64,000 nucleotides of DNA from assembly GCA_035063785.1 (NCBI GenBank), contig JAPSFS010000014.1, positions 1 through 64,000 on the forward strand, read 5' to 3'. Position 1 is the first letter of the stretch. Each line of letters starts with the position of its first letter. Source of the stretch: Comamonas_C sp026954015. Its GTDB lineage: Bacteria > Pseudomonadota > Gammaproteobacteria > Burkholderiales > Burkholderiaceae_C. The notes beneath the pieces were generated by a model. It did not search any database. It had not been told where the DNA came from and worked only from the letters and a program-made list of their open reading frames with translations. Of this stretch, positions 49,578 to 58,458 are shown piece after piece. The translations under genes were made by a program, and so were the position numbers.

Positions 49578-51851
49578 TCAGGGCGCGGCAGCGAACACCC
49601 GCTCCACGCGCAGCACAGTATTGACGCGACGCAGGCTGCGCAGGATGGCCTCGACGTGCGCGAGGTTGCGTACCGCAACGACGAAGCGCAGGTCGGTGGT
49701 GCCACCGGTGGCGTCGTCCATGTCCATGTGGATGATGTCGGCCTCGCAGCCCGAGAGCTCCGACGCCACCCGTGCCAGTACCCCCTTGTGGTTGGCCACG
49801 GTGACGGTGATCGCCACCTCGAAGGCGCGCGTGGGCTCGTCGGCCCAGTCCACGGCGATGAAACGCTCGCCGTCCTTGCGCTGCAGCTCGCGCGCCAGCG
49901 CGCACTGCGCGTGGTGCACCACCAGCCCCTCGCCGCGTCCCAGGTAGCCCACGATCGGATCGCCTGGCACCGGGTGGCAGCAGGTGGCGTACTGCACCGT
50001 CGCACGCTCGCTGCCGTCGAGCAGTACACCGCCCTGCGACAGGCTGTCGTCCGCGCCATAGCGCTCGCGCGTGAGCAGCAGTACATCCGGGCGCTGCCCG
50101 CGCTCGGAAAGCAGCGCGCCTATGCGCCGCGCGACGATGCGCGCCACGCGCTTGCCCAGGCCGATTTCAGTCAGCAGCTCTTCGCGCGTGCGGCAGCCCG
50201 TGAAGCGCAGCAGCTTGTCCCAGAGCGCGCCGTGGTGCTCAGGGTCAGGCAGCGCGTTGATGCCCTCGGCGCGCAGCGCCTGCGCGAGCAGCTTCTCGCC
50301 CAGGCCCACCGATTCCTTCTGCGCCAGCGTCTTCAGGTACAGGCGAATCTTGGAGCGCGCGCGGCCCGAACGCACGAAGCCGAGCCACGCGGGGTTGGGC
50401 GTGGCCTCGGGCGCGGTCATGATCTCGACCACGTCGCCGTTCTTGAGCTCGGTGCGCAGCGGCACCTGCTGGTGGTTCACCTGCGCGGCCACCGTGTGGT
50501 CGCCTACGTCGCTGTGAATCGCGTAGGCGAAATCCACCACCGTCGTGCCGCTGGGCAGCGCCATGATCTGCCCGCGCGGCGTGAAGACGTAGACCGCATC
50601 GGGGAACAGATCGACCTTGACGTGCTCCCAGAATTCGGTCGCGTCGTGCGTTTCGTCCTGGATGTCGAGCAGCGACTGCAGCCAGCGCGTGCCGAGCTTT
50701 TGCGCGCCGGCGCTGCCCGCGTGCTGCGCCTTGTAAAGCCAGTGTGCGGCCACGCCGGCCTCGGCCACGATGTGCATCTCCTCGGTGCGCACCTGAAACT
50801 CGATGTTCAGGCTCGCGGGCCCCACGAGCGTGGTGTGCAGCGACTGGTAGCCGTTGGCCTTGGCGATCGCGATGTGGTCGGTGAACTTGCCGGGCACCGG
50901 CTTGTAGAGCTGGTGCAGCACGCCGATCGCGGTATAGCAGTCGATCACGGCGGGCACGATCACGCGGAAACCGTAGAGATCCGCTACCTGCGCAAAGCTC
51001 AGGTGGCGCTCACCCATGCGCTGGTAGATGCCGTACAGCGTCTTCTCGCGCCCCTCCAGGCGCACCACCAGCCCCTGGCGCTCAAACGCTGCCTGCACTT
51101 CGTCCCGCACCTTCTGCACCACGTCGCGGCGGCGACCGCGCGAACGCGCCACCGCCTTGGCCAGCGTCGCATAGCGAAACGGGTGCAGGTGGCGAAACGA
51201 CAGATCCTGCAGCTCTCGGTAGGTCTGGTTGAGGCCCAGGCGGTGCGCGATAGGCGCGTAGATTTCCAGTGTTTCGGACGCGATGCGGTGCCACTTGTCG
51301 CGCGGCGCGCTGCCCAGCGTGCGCATGTTGTGCGTGCGGTCCGCCAGCTTGACGAGGATCACGCGCACGTCGCGCGCCATCGCCAGCAGCATCTTGCGAA
51401 ACGACTCGGACTGCCCTTCTTCGCGTGTGTTGAACTGCAGCTTGTCGAGCTTGGTGAGGCCATCGACCATCTCGGCCACCGCGCTGCCGAAGTGCTCAAC
51501 CAGATCCTGCTTGCTGACGCCGCAATCCTCCAGCGCGTCGTGCAGCAGCGCCGCCATCAGTGCTTCGGCGTCGAGTTTCCAGTCGGCGCACAGGCTCGCG
51601 ACCGCGATCGGGTGCGTGATGTAGGGCTCGCCGCTGTTGCGCAACTGGCCCAGATGCGCCGTGTCGGCGTAGCGGTACGCGCGCCGCACCTGCTCGATCG
51701 CGGCCTCGTTCAGGTAGTGCAGCTTCTCGACAAGCGTGGTGAAACTGGCGGCTGCCGCGTCGGCAACCGCCTTGACGGCGCTGCCACCGGTCCCTGGAGC
51801 CGGTGGCTCATGCGCGCTTTCCACGGCGGAAGGATGCACAAGATCACCCAT
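49578..51851 (-). CDS. spoT: Bifunctional (p)ppGpp synthetase/hydrolase SpoT
   Basis: SpoT makes and degrades the stringent-response alarmone (p)ppGpp. In the 757-residue protein the hydrolase HD domain is intact, with LLHDALEDC (residues 102-110). The synthetase domain follows (YGFRVIVPAVIDCYTAIGVLHQLYK, then GYQSLHTTL). Next come a TGS domain (VFTPRGQIMALPSGTTVVDFAYAIH), a helical/zinc-finger region (ATCCHPVPGDPI) and a C-terminal ACT domain. The length suits SpoT rather than the hydrolase-dead RelA. The terminator upstream separates it from rpoZ, unlike the continuous gmk-rpoZ-spoT arrangement of enterics. Confidence 0.94.
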   Translation of the reverse strand: MGDLVHPSAVESAHEPPAPGTGGSAVKAVADAAAASFTTLVEKLHYLNEAAIEQVRRAYRYADTAHLGQLRNSGEPYITHPIAVASLCADWKLDAEALMAALLHDALEDCGVSKQDLVEHFGSAVAEMVDGLTKLDKLQFNTREEGQSESFRKMLLAMARDVRVILVKLADRTHNMRTLGSAPRDKWHRIASETLEIYAPIAHRLGLNQTYRELQDLSFRHLHPFRYATLAKAVARSRGRRRDVVQKVRDEVQAAFERQGLVVRLEGREKTLYGIYQRMGERHLSFAQVADLYGFRVIVPAVIDCYTAIGVLHQLYKPVPGKFTDHIAIAKANGYQSLHTTLVGPASLNIEFQVRTEEMHIVAEAGVAAHWLYKAQHAGSAGAQKLGTRWLQSLLDIQDETHDATEFWEHVKVDLFPDAVYVFTPRGQIMALPSGTTVVDFAYAIHSDVGDHTVAAQVNHQQVPLRTELKNGDVVEIMTAPEATPNPAWLGFVRSGRARSKIRLYLKTLAQKESVGLGEKLLAQALRAEGINALPDPEHHGALWDKLLRFTGCRTREELLTEIGLGKRVARIVARRIGALLSERGQRPDVLLLTRERYGADDSLSQGGVLLDGSERATVQYATCCHPVPGDPIVGYLGRGEGLVVHHAQCALARELQRKDGERFIAVDWADEPTRAFEVAITVTVANHKGVLARVASELSGCEADIIHMDMDDATGGTTDLRFVVAVRNLAHVEAILRSLRRVNTVLRVERVFAAAP

Positions 51852-51895
51852 CCCATAAATGTAGCGTGAGACCACGTCTGGGGGCTTGCAGGAAC

Positions 51896-51922
51896 AAAAA
51901 AGCACCGCGTTGCGGTGCTTTT
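51896..51922 (-). terminator. Intrinsic terminator between rpoZ and spoT
   Basis: GCACCGC and GCGGTGC (51902-51918) form a perfect seven-base stem around AAC on the minus strand, followed by TTTTTTG; the other end has four A residues. It should stop most gmk-rpoZ transcripts before spoT. Confidence 0.85.
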
Positions 51923-51947
51923 CGGTGCGTGAGCGCGACGCGCGGGC

Positions 51948-52151
51948 TCAGCCCGGCACTTTTTTGAGCATTTCCAGCCCGATCTTGCCCGCGGCGATCT
52001 CGCGCAGCGCGGTCACGCCGGGCTTGTTGCGGCTCTCGATCTTGGGCGCGTGGCCCTGGCTCAGCATGCGTGCGCGGTAGGTGGCCGCCAGCACGAGCTG
52101 GAAGCGGTTGGGGATCTGTTCGAGGCAATCTTCCACGGTAATGCGGGCCAT
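51948..52151 (-). CDS. rpoZ: RNA polymerase omega subunit
   Basis: Omega assists assembly of the beta' subunit and, in proteobacteria, contributes to a ppGpp-binding site on RNA polymerase. The 67-residue protein has the conserved core ARITVEDCLEQIPNRFQLVLAATYRARM and continues to IGLEMLKKVPG. It lies 18 bases after gmk. Being next to the (p)ppGpp enzyme and guanylate kinase groups GTP metabolism with its effector. Confidence 0.97.
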   Translation of the reverse strand: MARITVEDCLEQIPNRFQLVLAATYRARMLSQGHAPKIESRNKPGVTALREIAAGKIGLEMLKKVPG

Positions 52152-52169
52152 GTGGGGGTACTCCGGAAG

Positions 52170-52790
52170 TCAGGAAATGCGCAACGAGGCGAAGGTGTCG
52201 GCGCGCGAACGGCGCTGCGCGGCGATCTTCAGGCGCTGGGCGTGGACTATGGTTTTCAGGTCGAAAAGCGCACGCTCGAAGACTTCGTTGATTATAACGA
52301 AGTCGAACTTTCCGACCTGCTCCATCTCCTGCGCGGCGTTGGCCAGGCGCTGCTCGATCACGTCGGCGCTGTCCTCGCCGCGGCGCAGCAGGCGCGAGCG
52401 CAGCTCCTCCCAGCTCGGCGGCAGCACGAAGATCAGCACTGCGTTGGCAAACGCGCACTTGATCTGCGCCGCACCCTGGTAGTCGATCTCCAGGATGACG
52501 TCGCCGCCCTGCGCGATGCGCTCCTCGATCGCGCGGCGCGAGGTGCCATAGTAATTGCCGTGCACGTTGGCCCACTCGACGAAGGCGTCCGCCGCCACCA
52601 TCGCGTCGAACTGCTCGACGCTCGTGAAGTAGTACTCGCGCCCTTCCAGCTCCTGCCCGCGCGGCGCGCGCGTGGTGTGCGAGACCGAGGGCCGCACCAG
52701 CGCGTCGAGTTCCATGAGCGCGTTGACGAGACTCGACTTGCCCGCCCCGCTGGGGGCGGAAACAACAAACAAATTTCCGGGGTAGTCCAT
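52170..52790 (-). CDS. gmk: Guanylate kinase
   Basis: Gmk phosphorylates GMP to GDP, supplying the guanine nucleotide pool. The 206-residue protein has the P-loop SAPSGAGKSSLVNAL at residue 11, the GMP-binding SVSHTTRAPRGQELEGREYYF segment and the DVILEIDYQGAAQIK Walker B region. Length is standard. A partial copy of the intergenic repeat (52798-52820) lies directly before its start, between gmk and yicC. Confidence 0.98.
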   Translation of the reverse strand: MDYPGNLFVVSAPSGAGKSSLVNALMELDALVRPSVSHTTRAPRGQELEGREYYFTSVEQFDAMVAADAFVEWANVHGNYYGTSRRAIEERIAQGGDVILEIDYQGAAQIKCAFANAVLIFVLPPSWEELRSRLLRRGEDSADVIEQRLANAAQEMEQVGKFDFVIINEVFERALFDLKTIVHAQRLKIAAQRRSRADTFASLRIS

Positions 52791-52797
52791 GGTGGGC

Positions 52798-52820
52798 GAG
52801 CGCTGGCAGCTATTGTTTTG
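52798..52820. repeat. Intergenic palindromic repeat, copy 5 (half copy)
   Basis: AGCGCTGGCAGCTATTGTTTTG carries the right arm and tail of the repeat family and lies just upstream of the gmk start. Confidence 0.65.
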
Positions 52821-52823
52821 TGA

Positions 52824-53729
52824 TCACTCGATATTTTGCACCTGCTCGCGCATCTGCTCGATCAGCACCTTCATGTCCACGCTCACGCGCGTGAGCTCGA
52901 TGCTGGCGGATTTCGATCCGAGCGTGTTTGCCTCGCGGTGCAGCTCCTGGATCAGGAAGTCCAGCCGTTTGCCCAGCTCGCCGCCCTGTGCGAGCAGCCG
53001 GGTGATTTCATCCAGGTGGGCGTGCAGCCGCGTGATTTCCTCGGCCACGTCGATGCGCAGCGCGAATGCGGTGGCCTCGGCGAGCGCGCGCTCCTGCACC
53101 ACTTCGGGCGCGCCCTCGCCTTGCGCGAGTTGCATGGCGTGCGCCCAGCGCTGCAGAAACCGCTGGCGCTGCTGCTGCACGAGTTGCGGCACGAGTGGCT
53201 CGGCCTGCGCGGCCAGCGCGCGCAGCTGTTGCACGCGCTCGTGCAGCATGGTCGCCAGGCGCGCGCCTTCGCGTGCGCGCGCCTGCACGAGCGTCTCGAT
53301 CGCCTGCTGCGCCAATGCAAGCAGCGGCTCGCTCCAGTCCGCCTGGGGCGCGCGGGTCTGCGCCGACAGGCGCAGCGCGTCCGACACCGACAGCGGCGGC
53401 GCGTCCGGCAGCCAGGTGCGCACGTGGTCCTGCAGTGCGGCGATGCCCTGCAGCAGCACGGCATCGGGCGGCTGCAGCGGCGCAGCCTCGCCCGCGTCAA
53501 ACGACACGCGCAGCTCCACCTTGCCGCGGCGCAGGTGCTGGCCGACGAGCGCGCGCAGCTGCGGCTCCTGCGCGCGCAGCTCGTCGGGCAGGTACAGCGA
53601 CAGGTCGAGAAACCGGCTGTTCACGGCGCGCATCTCGAGCCCGAGGCGGCGCTGGCCCGCGGGCGCCGGCCGGGTGGCGCGCGCGTCCTGCTGGACGCTG
53701 GCGTAACCGGTCATGCTGTAAACTGCCAT
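52824..53729 (-). CDS. yicC: YicC-family endoribonuclease
   Basis: YicC is a conserved stress-related protein; E. coli YicC has RNase activity. The 301-residue protein begins VYSMTGYASVQQDARA and has EMRAVNSRFLDLSLYLPDELRAQEP near the N terminus. The C-terminal DUF1732-type domain holds GKRLDFLIQELHREANTLGSKS. The ATG at 53729 gives the family N terminus; the longer frame runs into the kinase promoter region. It lies before gmk, the typical position in betaproteobacteria. Confidence 0.93.
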   Translation of the reverse strand: MAVYSMTGYASVQQDARATRPAPAGQRRLGLEMRAVNSRFLDLSLYLPDELRAQEPQLRALVGQHLRRGKVELRVSFDAGEAAPLQPPDAVLLQGIAALQDHVRTWLPDAPPLSVSDALRLSAQTRAPQADWSEPLLALAQQAIETLVQARAREGARLATMLHERVQQLRALAAQAEPLVPQLVQQQRQRFLQRWAHAMQLAQGEGAPEVVQERALAEATAFALRIDVAEEITRLHAHLDEITRLLAQGGELGKRLDFLIQELHREANTLGSKSASIELTRVSVDMKVLIEQMREQVQNIE

Positions 53730-53809
53730 GGGACTTTTTCTGTGGTTGATTGCGTACAGCCCGGGGATTATCCGGGTTCGCACACGGGGCCGTTCCCACA
53801 CTCCTTTTC

Positions 53810-54817
53810 ATGTCGTCGCCCAAGGTCAAACCAGCACCGCTGCCCGCGGATACCATGGTCGGCGGCTACCGCATCGTGCGCAAGCTGGCCGCGGGCGGCT
53901 TCGGGGTGGTCTATCTCGCGCTCGACACCGAAGGCCAGCAGGTCGCGATCAAGGAATACCTGCCGGCGTCGCTGGCTACCCGCGCTCCGGGCGAACTGCA
54001 GCCGCTGGTCGCCACCGAGAAGCTGTCGCTGTACCGCCTGGGCCTGAAGAGCTTCTTCGAGGAAGGGCGCGCGCTGGCGCAGATCGCGCACAGCTCCGTC
54101 GTGACGGTGCTCAACTTCTTTCGCGAGAACGAGACCGTCTACATGGTGATGGACTACCTGGAGGGCGCGTCGCTGCAGGAGTACATCGTCACCGCGCGAG
54201 AGCTCAAGCACGAAAAGGTGTTTCGCGAATCCACGATCCGCTCGCTCTTTGACGAGGTGCTGCGCGGCCTGCGCGTGGTGCACCAGCACAAGATGCTGCA
54301 CCTGGACATCAAACCGGCCAATGTCTTCATCACCGATGACAACAAGGCGGTGATGATCGACTTCGGGGCGGCGCGCGAGGTGCTGACCAAGGAAGGCAAC
54401 TTCACGCGCCCGATGTACACGCCCGGCTTTGCGGCGCCCGAGATGTACCGGCGCGACTCGACGATGGGGCCGTGGACCGACATCTACGCCATAGGCGCCT
54501 GCATCTACGCGTGCATGCACGGCTACCCGCCCGTCGAGGCACCGCAGCGCAAGGACAAGGACAAGCTGGAGACAGCGCTGCAGCGGTTTCGCGGCGTCTA
54601 CTCGGACAACCTCATCGAGCTCGTCGAGTGGTGCATGGCGCTGAGTCCGGCCGACCGGCCGCAATCGGTGTTCGAGCTGCAGAAAGAGCTCGCGCGCGAA
54701 GGCGAGCGCCGCTACACGCGGCTGTCGGTTGCCGAAAAAGTCCGCATGCAGTTCGACAACCTCGTGTCGGACAAGAAGAAGACCGCCACCAAGGCCGCAC
54801 CGGCACGATCCAAATGA
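53810..54817 (+). CDS. Eukaryotic-type serine/threonine protein kinase
   Basis: The 335-residue kinase domain is complete: glycine loop AAGGFGVVYLAL (residues 27-38), ATP lysine K48, catalytic HLDIKPANV (D166, K168, N171) and DFGAAR (D184). The activation-segment APE is at FAAPEM. The catalytic loop reads HLD instead of the HRD of RD kinases, so activation-loop phosphorylation may matter less. No membrane segment, PASTA or sensor domain is present, so it is cytoplasmic. It overlaps the following PP2C phosphatase by four bases, and the pair sits between yicC and rph. The targets are unknown. Confidence 0.93.
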   Translation: MSSPKVKPAPLPADTMVGGYRIVRKLAAGGFGVVYLALDTEGQQVAIKEYLPASLATRAPGELQPLVATEKLSLYRLGLKSFFEEGRALAQIAHSSVVTVLNFFRENETVYMVMDYLEGASLQEYIVTARELKHEKVFRESTIRSLFDEVLRGLRVVHQHKMLHLDIKPANVFITDDNKAVMIDFGAAREVLTKEGNFTRPMYTPGFAAPEMYRRDSTMGPWTDIYAIGACIYACMHGYPPVEAPQRKDKDKLETALQRFRGVYSDNLIELVEWCMALSPADRPQSVFELQKELAREGERRYTRLSVAEKVRMQFDNLVSDKKKTATKAAPARSK

Positions 54818-55716
54818 AATTCTCGGTCTTCCAGCTCAGCCGCCAGGGCGGGCGCTCGAACAACGAAGACCGCATGGGCTATTGCTACACGCGCGAATCG
54901 GGTCTGTTCGTCGTGGCCGACGGCATGGGTGGGCACCCGCAGGGCGAGGTGGCCGCGCAGATCGCGATCCAGTCCGTGGCGCTGCAGTTCCAGCGCGAGG
55001 CACAGCCGCTGCTCAAGGACGTGGGCGACTTCCTCGCGCGCGCGACGCTGGCGGCGCACGAAGCGATCACTCGCCACGCCCGGGCGCACCAGCTCGCGGA
55101 CGCGCCGCGCACGACGCTGGTGCTGGCGGTGGTGCAGAACGGGCAGGCCCAGTGGGTGCACTGCGGTGATTCGCGCCTGTACCTCGTGCGCGGCAACACG
55201 CTGGTGGCGCGCACGCGCGACCACTCCTATCGCGAGCTCAACGACATCATCGGCACCACTGAGGGTCCCCCCGTCAACCGCAACGTGCTGTTCACCTGCC
55301 TGGGCGCAGCGAGCCGGCCGGTGTACGACGTCTCCCAGCCCGTGCTGCTGCTGCAGGGCGACCGCATCCTTCTGTGTTCCGACGGCCTGTGGGACGTGGT
55401 CGACGACGACACCATCGTCCAGGAGCTCGCGCGCCAGCGCGTGGCCGACGCAGTGCCCGCGCTGGTGGACCACGCGTTGCGCGTGGCTGGCGAAGACTGC
55501 GACAACGTGACCGCCGTCGCGCTGCAGTGGGACACCCCCGACGCCATCCAGGGTGCCGATGCGTCGTTCGAGGGCGAAGACACGTTTTCCTCTACCATTC
55601 AGGTGGGCGAAGGCGACGCAGCACTCGAGCCACTCGACGACGGCACGATCGAGCGGGCGATCGCCGAGATCAACGCAACCATACGGCGCACGGCCGAGCG
55701 CAAGCAGCGCGGCTGA
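54814..55716 (+). CDS. PP2C-type serine/threonine phosphatase
   Basis: The 300-residue phosphatase has the metal-binding motifs GRSNNEDRMG, VADGMGGHPQGEVA, GDSRLYL, SDGLWDVVDDD and DNVTAVAL, all in order and intact. This is the Stp/PrpC layout. A 40-residue acidic C-terminal tail is not part of the usual domain. Its ATG overlaps the kinase stop (ATGA), so kinase and phosphatase are made together and very likely act on the same substrates. Cytoplasmic; no membrane segment. Confidence 0.94.
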   Translation: MKFSVFQLSRQGGRSNNEDRMGYCYTRESGLFVVADGMGGHPQGEVAAQIAIQSVALQFQREAQPLLKDVGDFLARATLAAHEAITRHARAHQLADAPRTTLVLAVVQNGQAQWVHCGDSRLYLVRGNTLVARTRDHSYRELNDIIGTTEGPPVNRNVLFTCLGAASRPVYDVSQPVLLLQGDRILLCSDGLWDVVDDDTIVQELARQRVADAVPALVDHALRVAGEDCDNVTAVALQWDTPDAIQGADASFEGEDTFSSTIQVGEGDAALEPLDDGTIERAIAEINATIRRTAERKQRG

Positions 55717-55770
55717 CGCACCGCGGCGGCCGCTCACGCAGGCGGCCGCACTTCACACATTCGGAAACCC

Positions 55771-56502
55771 ATGAATCCAGGCTTTACCCGCAGCGGCCAT
55801 CGCGCTGCAGACCAGTTGCGCCCCGTGCGCATCACGCGCCACTACACCATGCATGCCGAAGGTTCGGTGCTCATCGAATGCGGCGCCACCAAGGTGCTGT
55901 GCACCGCCTCCGTCGAAGACAAGGTGCCGCCGCACCAGCGCGGCACGGGCGAGGGCTGGGTGACGGCCGAATACGGCATGCTGCCGCGCGCCACCAACAC
56001 CCGCGGCGCGCGCGAGGCTGCCAAGGGCAAGCAGAGCGGGCGCACGCAGGAGATCCAGCGCCTGATCGGGCGCAGCCTGCGCGCGGTGTTCGACCTGAAG
56101 AAGCTCGGCGAGCGCACGATCACGCTCGACTGCGACGTGCTGCAGGCCGATGGCGGCACGCGCACCGCCTCCATCACCGGCGCCTGGGTGGCCGCGCACG
56201 ACGCCGTGGCCACGCTGTTGGCCAGTGGCGCGCTCAAGAGCACGCCCCTCACCGGTGCCGTGGCCGCCGTGTCGGTGGGCATCGTGCAGGGCACGCCGCT
56301 GCTCGACCTCGAATACGTCGAGGACTCGGCCTGCGACACCGACATGAACATCGTCATGACGGGTGCCGGGCACTACGTGGAGCTGCAGGGCACGGCCGAG
56401 GGCGCGGTGTTCTCGCGCACGGAGCTCGACCGGCTGCTGCAGCTGGGTGAAGCGGGCATCACGCAGTTGCTCGCGCTGCAGCAGCAATCGCTCTCGGAAT
56501 AA
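55771..56502 (+). CDS. rph: Ribonuclease PH
   Basis: RNase PH trims the 3' ends of tRNA precursors phosphorolytically, releasing nucleoside diphosphates. The 243-residue protein has HYTMHAEGSVLIECGATKVLCTA near the N terminus and the phosphate-site segment GRSLRAVFDLKKLGERTI. The catalytic region DCDVLQADGGTRTASITGA and the YVEDSACDTDMNIV segment follow. The full length suggests it is active. It precedes rdgB, with which it is often neighbouring. Confidence 0.97.
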   Translation: MNPGFTRSGHRAADQLRPVRITRHYTMHAEGSVLIECGATKVLCTASVEDKVPPHQRGTGEGWVTAEYGMLPRATNTRGAREAAKGKQSGRTQEIQRLIGRSLRAVFDLKKLGERTITLDCDVLQADGGTRTASITGAWVAAHDAVATLLASGALKSTPLTGAVAAVSVGIVQGTPLLDLEYVEDSACDTDMNIVMTGAGHYVELQGTAEGAVFSRTELDRLLQLGEAGITQLLALQQQSLSE

Positions 56503-56503
56503 G

Positions 56504-56548
56504 AGCTGCCAGCGCTTTATTGGCAGGCGCCAGAGCCACTTTTTTCTC
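56504..56548. repeat. Intergenic palindromic repeat, copy 6
   Basis: AGCTGCCAGCGCTTTATTGG and CAGGCGCCAGAGCCACTTTT give both arms and the tail of the family. It fills the whole gap between the rph stop and the rdgB ATG, so rdgB has no separate Shine-Dalgarno sequence. Confidence 0.75.
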
Positions 56549-57148
56549 ATGAAAATCGTACTTGCCTCGCACAACCCCGGCAAGCTCGCCGAGCTGCAGA
56601 TCCTGATGGCGCCGCTGGGCGTGGAGCTGATCGCGCAGGGTCTGCTTGGCGTGCAGGAACCCGAGGAACCATTTCACACCTTCGTGGAAAACGCGCTCGT
56701 GAAGGCGCGCCACGCGAGCCGCGCCACCGGCCTGCCCGCGCTGGCCGACGACGCGGGCCTGTGCGTGCAGGCCTTTGGCGGCCAGCCGGGCGTGCAGACC
56801 GCCAGCTACGCCACGCGCTTCGGCTACGAGCCGGGCGACGCGAACAACGTGCGCGCGCTGCTGGAGCAGATGCAGGGCGTGGAAGACCGGCGCGCGAGCA
56901 TGGTCAGCACGCTGGTGGCGCTGCGCTCGCCGCAAGACCCCGAGCCGCTGATCGCCGTGGGCCGCGTCAGCGGAGAAATCACGCGCACGCCGCGCGGCGA
57001 AGGCGGCTTCGGGTTCGACCCGGTGATGTGCCTGCCCGAATTCGGCAAGACCTTCGCCGAACTGCCCCTTGACGTCAAAAACGCCCACAGCCATCGGGGT
57101 CGCGCGGTTCGGCAGATGCTCGCACTCATGCGAGAGTACTGGGTTTGA
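56549..57148 (+). CDS. rdgB: XTP/dITP pyrophosphatase RdgB
   Basis: RdgB hydrolyses dITP, XTP and other non-canonical nucleotides so they are not built into DNA. The 199-residue protein has the Ham1 core: KIVLASHNPGKLAELQILMAP, the FVENALVKARHASRATGLPALADDAGL metal and substrate loop, and GEGGFGFDPV. It begins immediately after an intergenic repeat copy without a recognisable ribosome site, and may depend on coupling with rph. Confidence 0.96.
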   Translation: MKIVLASHNPGKLAELQILMAPLGVELIAQGLLGVQEPEEPFHTFVENALVKARHASRATGLPALADDAGLCVQAFGGQPGVQTASYATRFGYEPGDANNVRALLEQMQGVEDRRASMVSTLVALRSPQDPEPLIAVGRVSGEITRTPRGEGGFGFDPVMCLPEFGKTFAELPLDVKNAHSHRGRAVRQMLALMREYWV

Positions 57149-57169
57149 ACCTGCCGCACGGCGGGTAAA

Positions 57170-57228
57170 GATTTGAATGTTTTCCCGCTCCAGCGCTTGT
57201 CCACCAAGCGCTGGCAGCTATCGTTTCA
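57170..57228. repeat. Intergenic palindromic repeat, copy 7 (best copy)
   Basis: CCAGCGCTTG (57190-57199) and CAAGCGCTGG (57205-57214) make a perfect 10-base stem with loop TCCAC, then CAGCTATCGTTTC. It lies between rdgB and hemW. Confidence 0.8.
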
Positions 57229-57240
57229 GGAATACCACCG

Positions 57241-58452
57241 ATGGCCACCGAAACCACGCCGCTGCAGGATGTGCAGCATTACATCGGCCCGGGGCCGCTG
57301 CGCCTGCCCAGCCTGCCGCCGCTGTCGGTCTACGTGCACATCCCCTGGTGCCTGAAGAAGTGCCCCTACTGCGACTTCAACTCGCACGCCCTCAAGGAGG
57401 GCGAAGGCGCGCCCGAGGCGCGCTACATCGACGCGCTCACCGCCGACCTGGAAGCCGCGCTGCCACTCGTCTGGGGCCGCACCGTGAGCAGCATCTTCAT
57501 CGGCGGCGGCACGCCCAGCCTGTTCTCGCCCGAATCCATCGACCGGCTCATCGCCATGATCCGCGCGCGCCTCATGCTCGAAGCGGGCTGCGAGATCACG
57601 CTCGAAGCCAACCCCGGCACCTTCGAGAAGAACCGCTTCAAGGCCTTCCACGACGCGGGCGTCACGCGCCTTTCCATCGGCGTGCAGAGCTTCAACGACG
57701 CGCACCTGAAGGCCATCGGCCGCGTGCACGACGCGGCGCAGGCGCGCGCCGCCGCCGAGGAAGCCGCGCAGTGCTTCGAGACCTTCAATCTCGACCTGAT
57801 GTACGCCCTGCCCGGCCAGAGCGTGGCCGAGCTGGAGGCCGACGTGCGCACGGCCCTGAGCTTTGCGCCGCCGCACCTGTCGATCTACCACCTGACGGTG
57901 GAGCCCAACACGCTGTTCGCCAGGTACCCGCCGCGCCTGCCCGACGACGACACCGCCTGGGAGATGCTCGACCGCATCACGGCGCTGACCGAGGAGGCGG
58001 GCCTCACGCGCTACGAGGTGTCGGCCTACGCGAAGAACGCCCACCGCTGCACGCACAACATCAACTACTGGCAGTTCGGCGACTACATCGGCATCGGCGC
58101 CGGCGCGCACGGCAAGCTGAGCTTTGCGCACCGCGTGATGCGCCAGGTACGCTTTCGCGACCCGAAGCAGTACATGGACCACGCGCTCGCGGGCCACGCC
58201 GTCGCGCAGGAGCACGAAGTGGGCAACAAGGACCTGACCTTCGAGTTCATGCTCAACGCGCTGCGCCTGAAGGACGGTTTTCTGGTGCGCGACTTCTGCA
58301 CCCGCACCGGCCAGCCCGTCACGGCCATCACGCCGGGCCTGAAGGCCGCCGAGGCCAAGGGCCTCTTGAAAACCAACCTCGTGCACATCCAGCCGACCGA
58401 GCGCGGCTTCGACTTCCTGAGCGACCTGCAAGAAATCTTCCTGCCTGCCTGA
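57241..58452 (+). CDS. hemW: Heme chaperone HemW
   Basis: HemW is a radical SAM protein that binds heme and hands it to target enzymes; it is a relative of HemN without proven coproporphyrinogen activity. The 403-residue protein has PWCLKKCPYCDF (C37, C41, C44) for the iron-sulfur cluster, GGGTPSLFSPE and ITLEANPGTFEKNRFKAFHD. The C terminus is shorter than HemN. It follows rdgB, the usual order in betaproteobacteria. Confidence 0.93.
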   Translation: MATETTPLQDVQHYIGPGPLRLPSLPPLSVYVHIPWCLKKCPYCDFNSHALKEGEGAPEARYIDALTADLEAALPLVWGRTVSSIFIGGGTPSLFSPESIDRLIAMIRARLMLEAGCEITLEANPGTFEKNRFKAFHDAGVTRLSIGVQSFNDAHLKAIGRVHDAAQARAAAEEAAQCFETFNLDLMYALPGQSVAELEADVRTALSFAPPHLSIYHLTVEPNTLFARYPPRLPDDDTAWEMLDRITALTEEAGLTRYEVSAYAKNAHRCTHNINYWQFGDYIGIGAGAHGKLSFAHRVMRQVRFRDPKQYMDHALAGHAVAQEHEVGNKDLTFEFMLNALRLKDGFLVRDFCTRTGQPVTAITPGLKAAEAKGLLKTNLVHIQPTERGFDFLSDLQEIFLPA

Positions 58453-58458
58453 GGCAAC

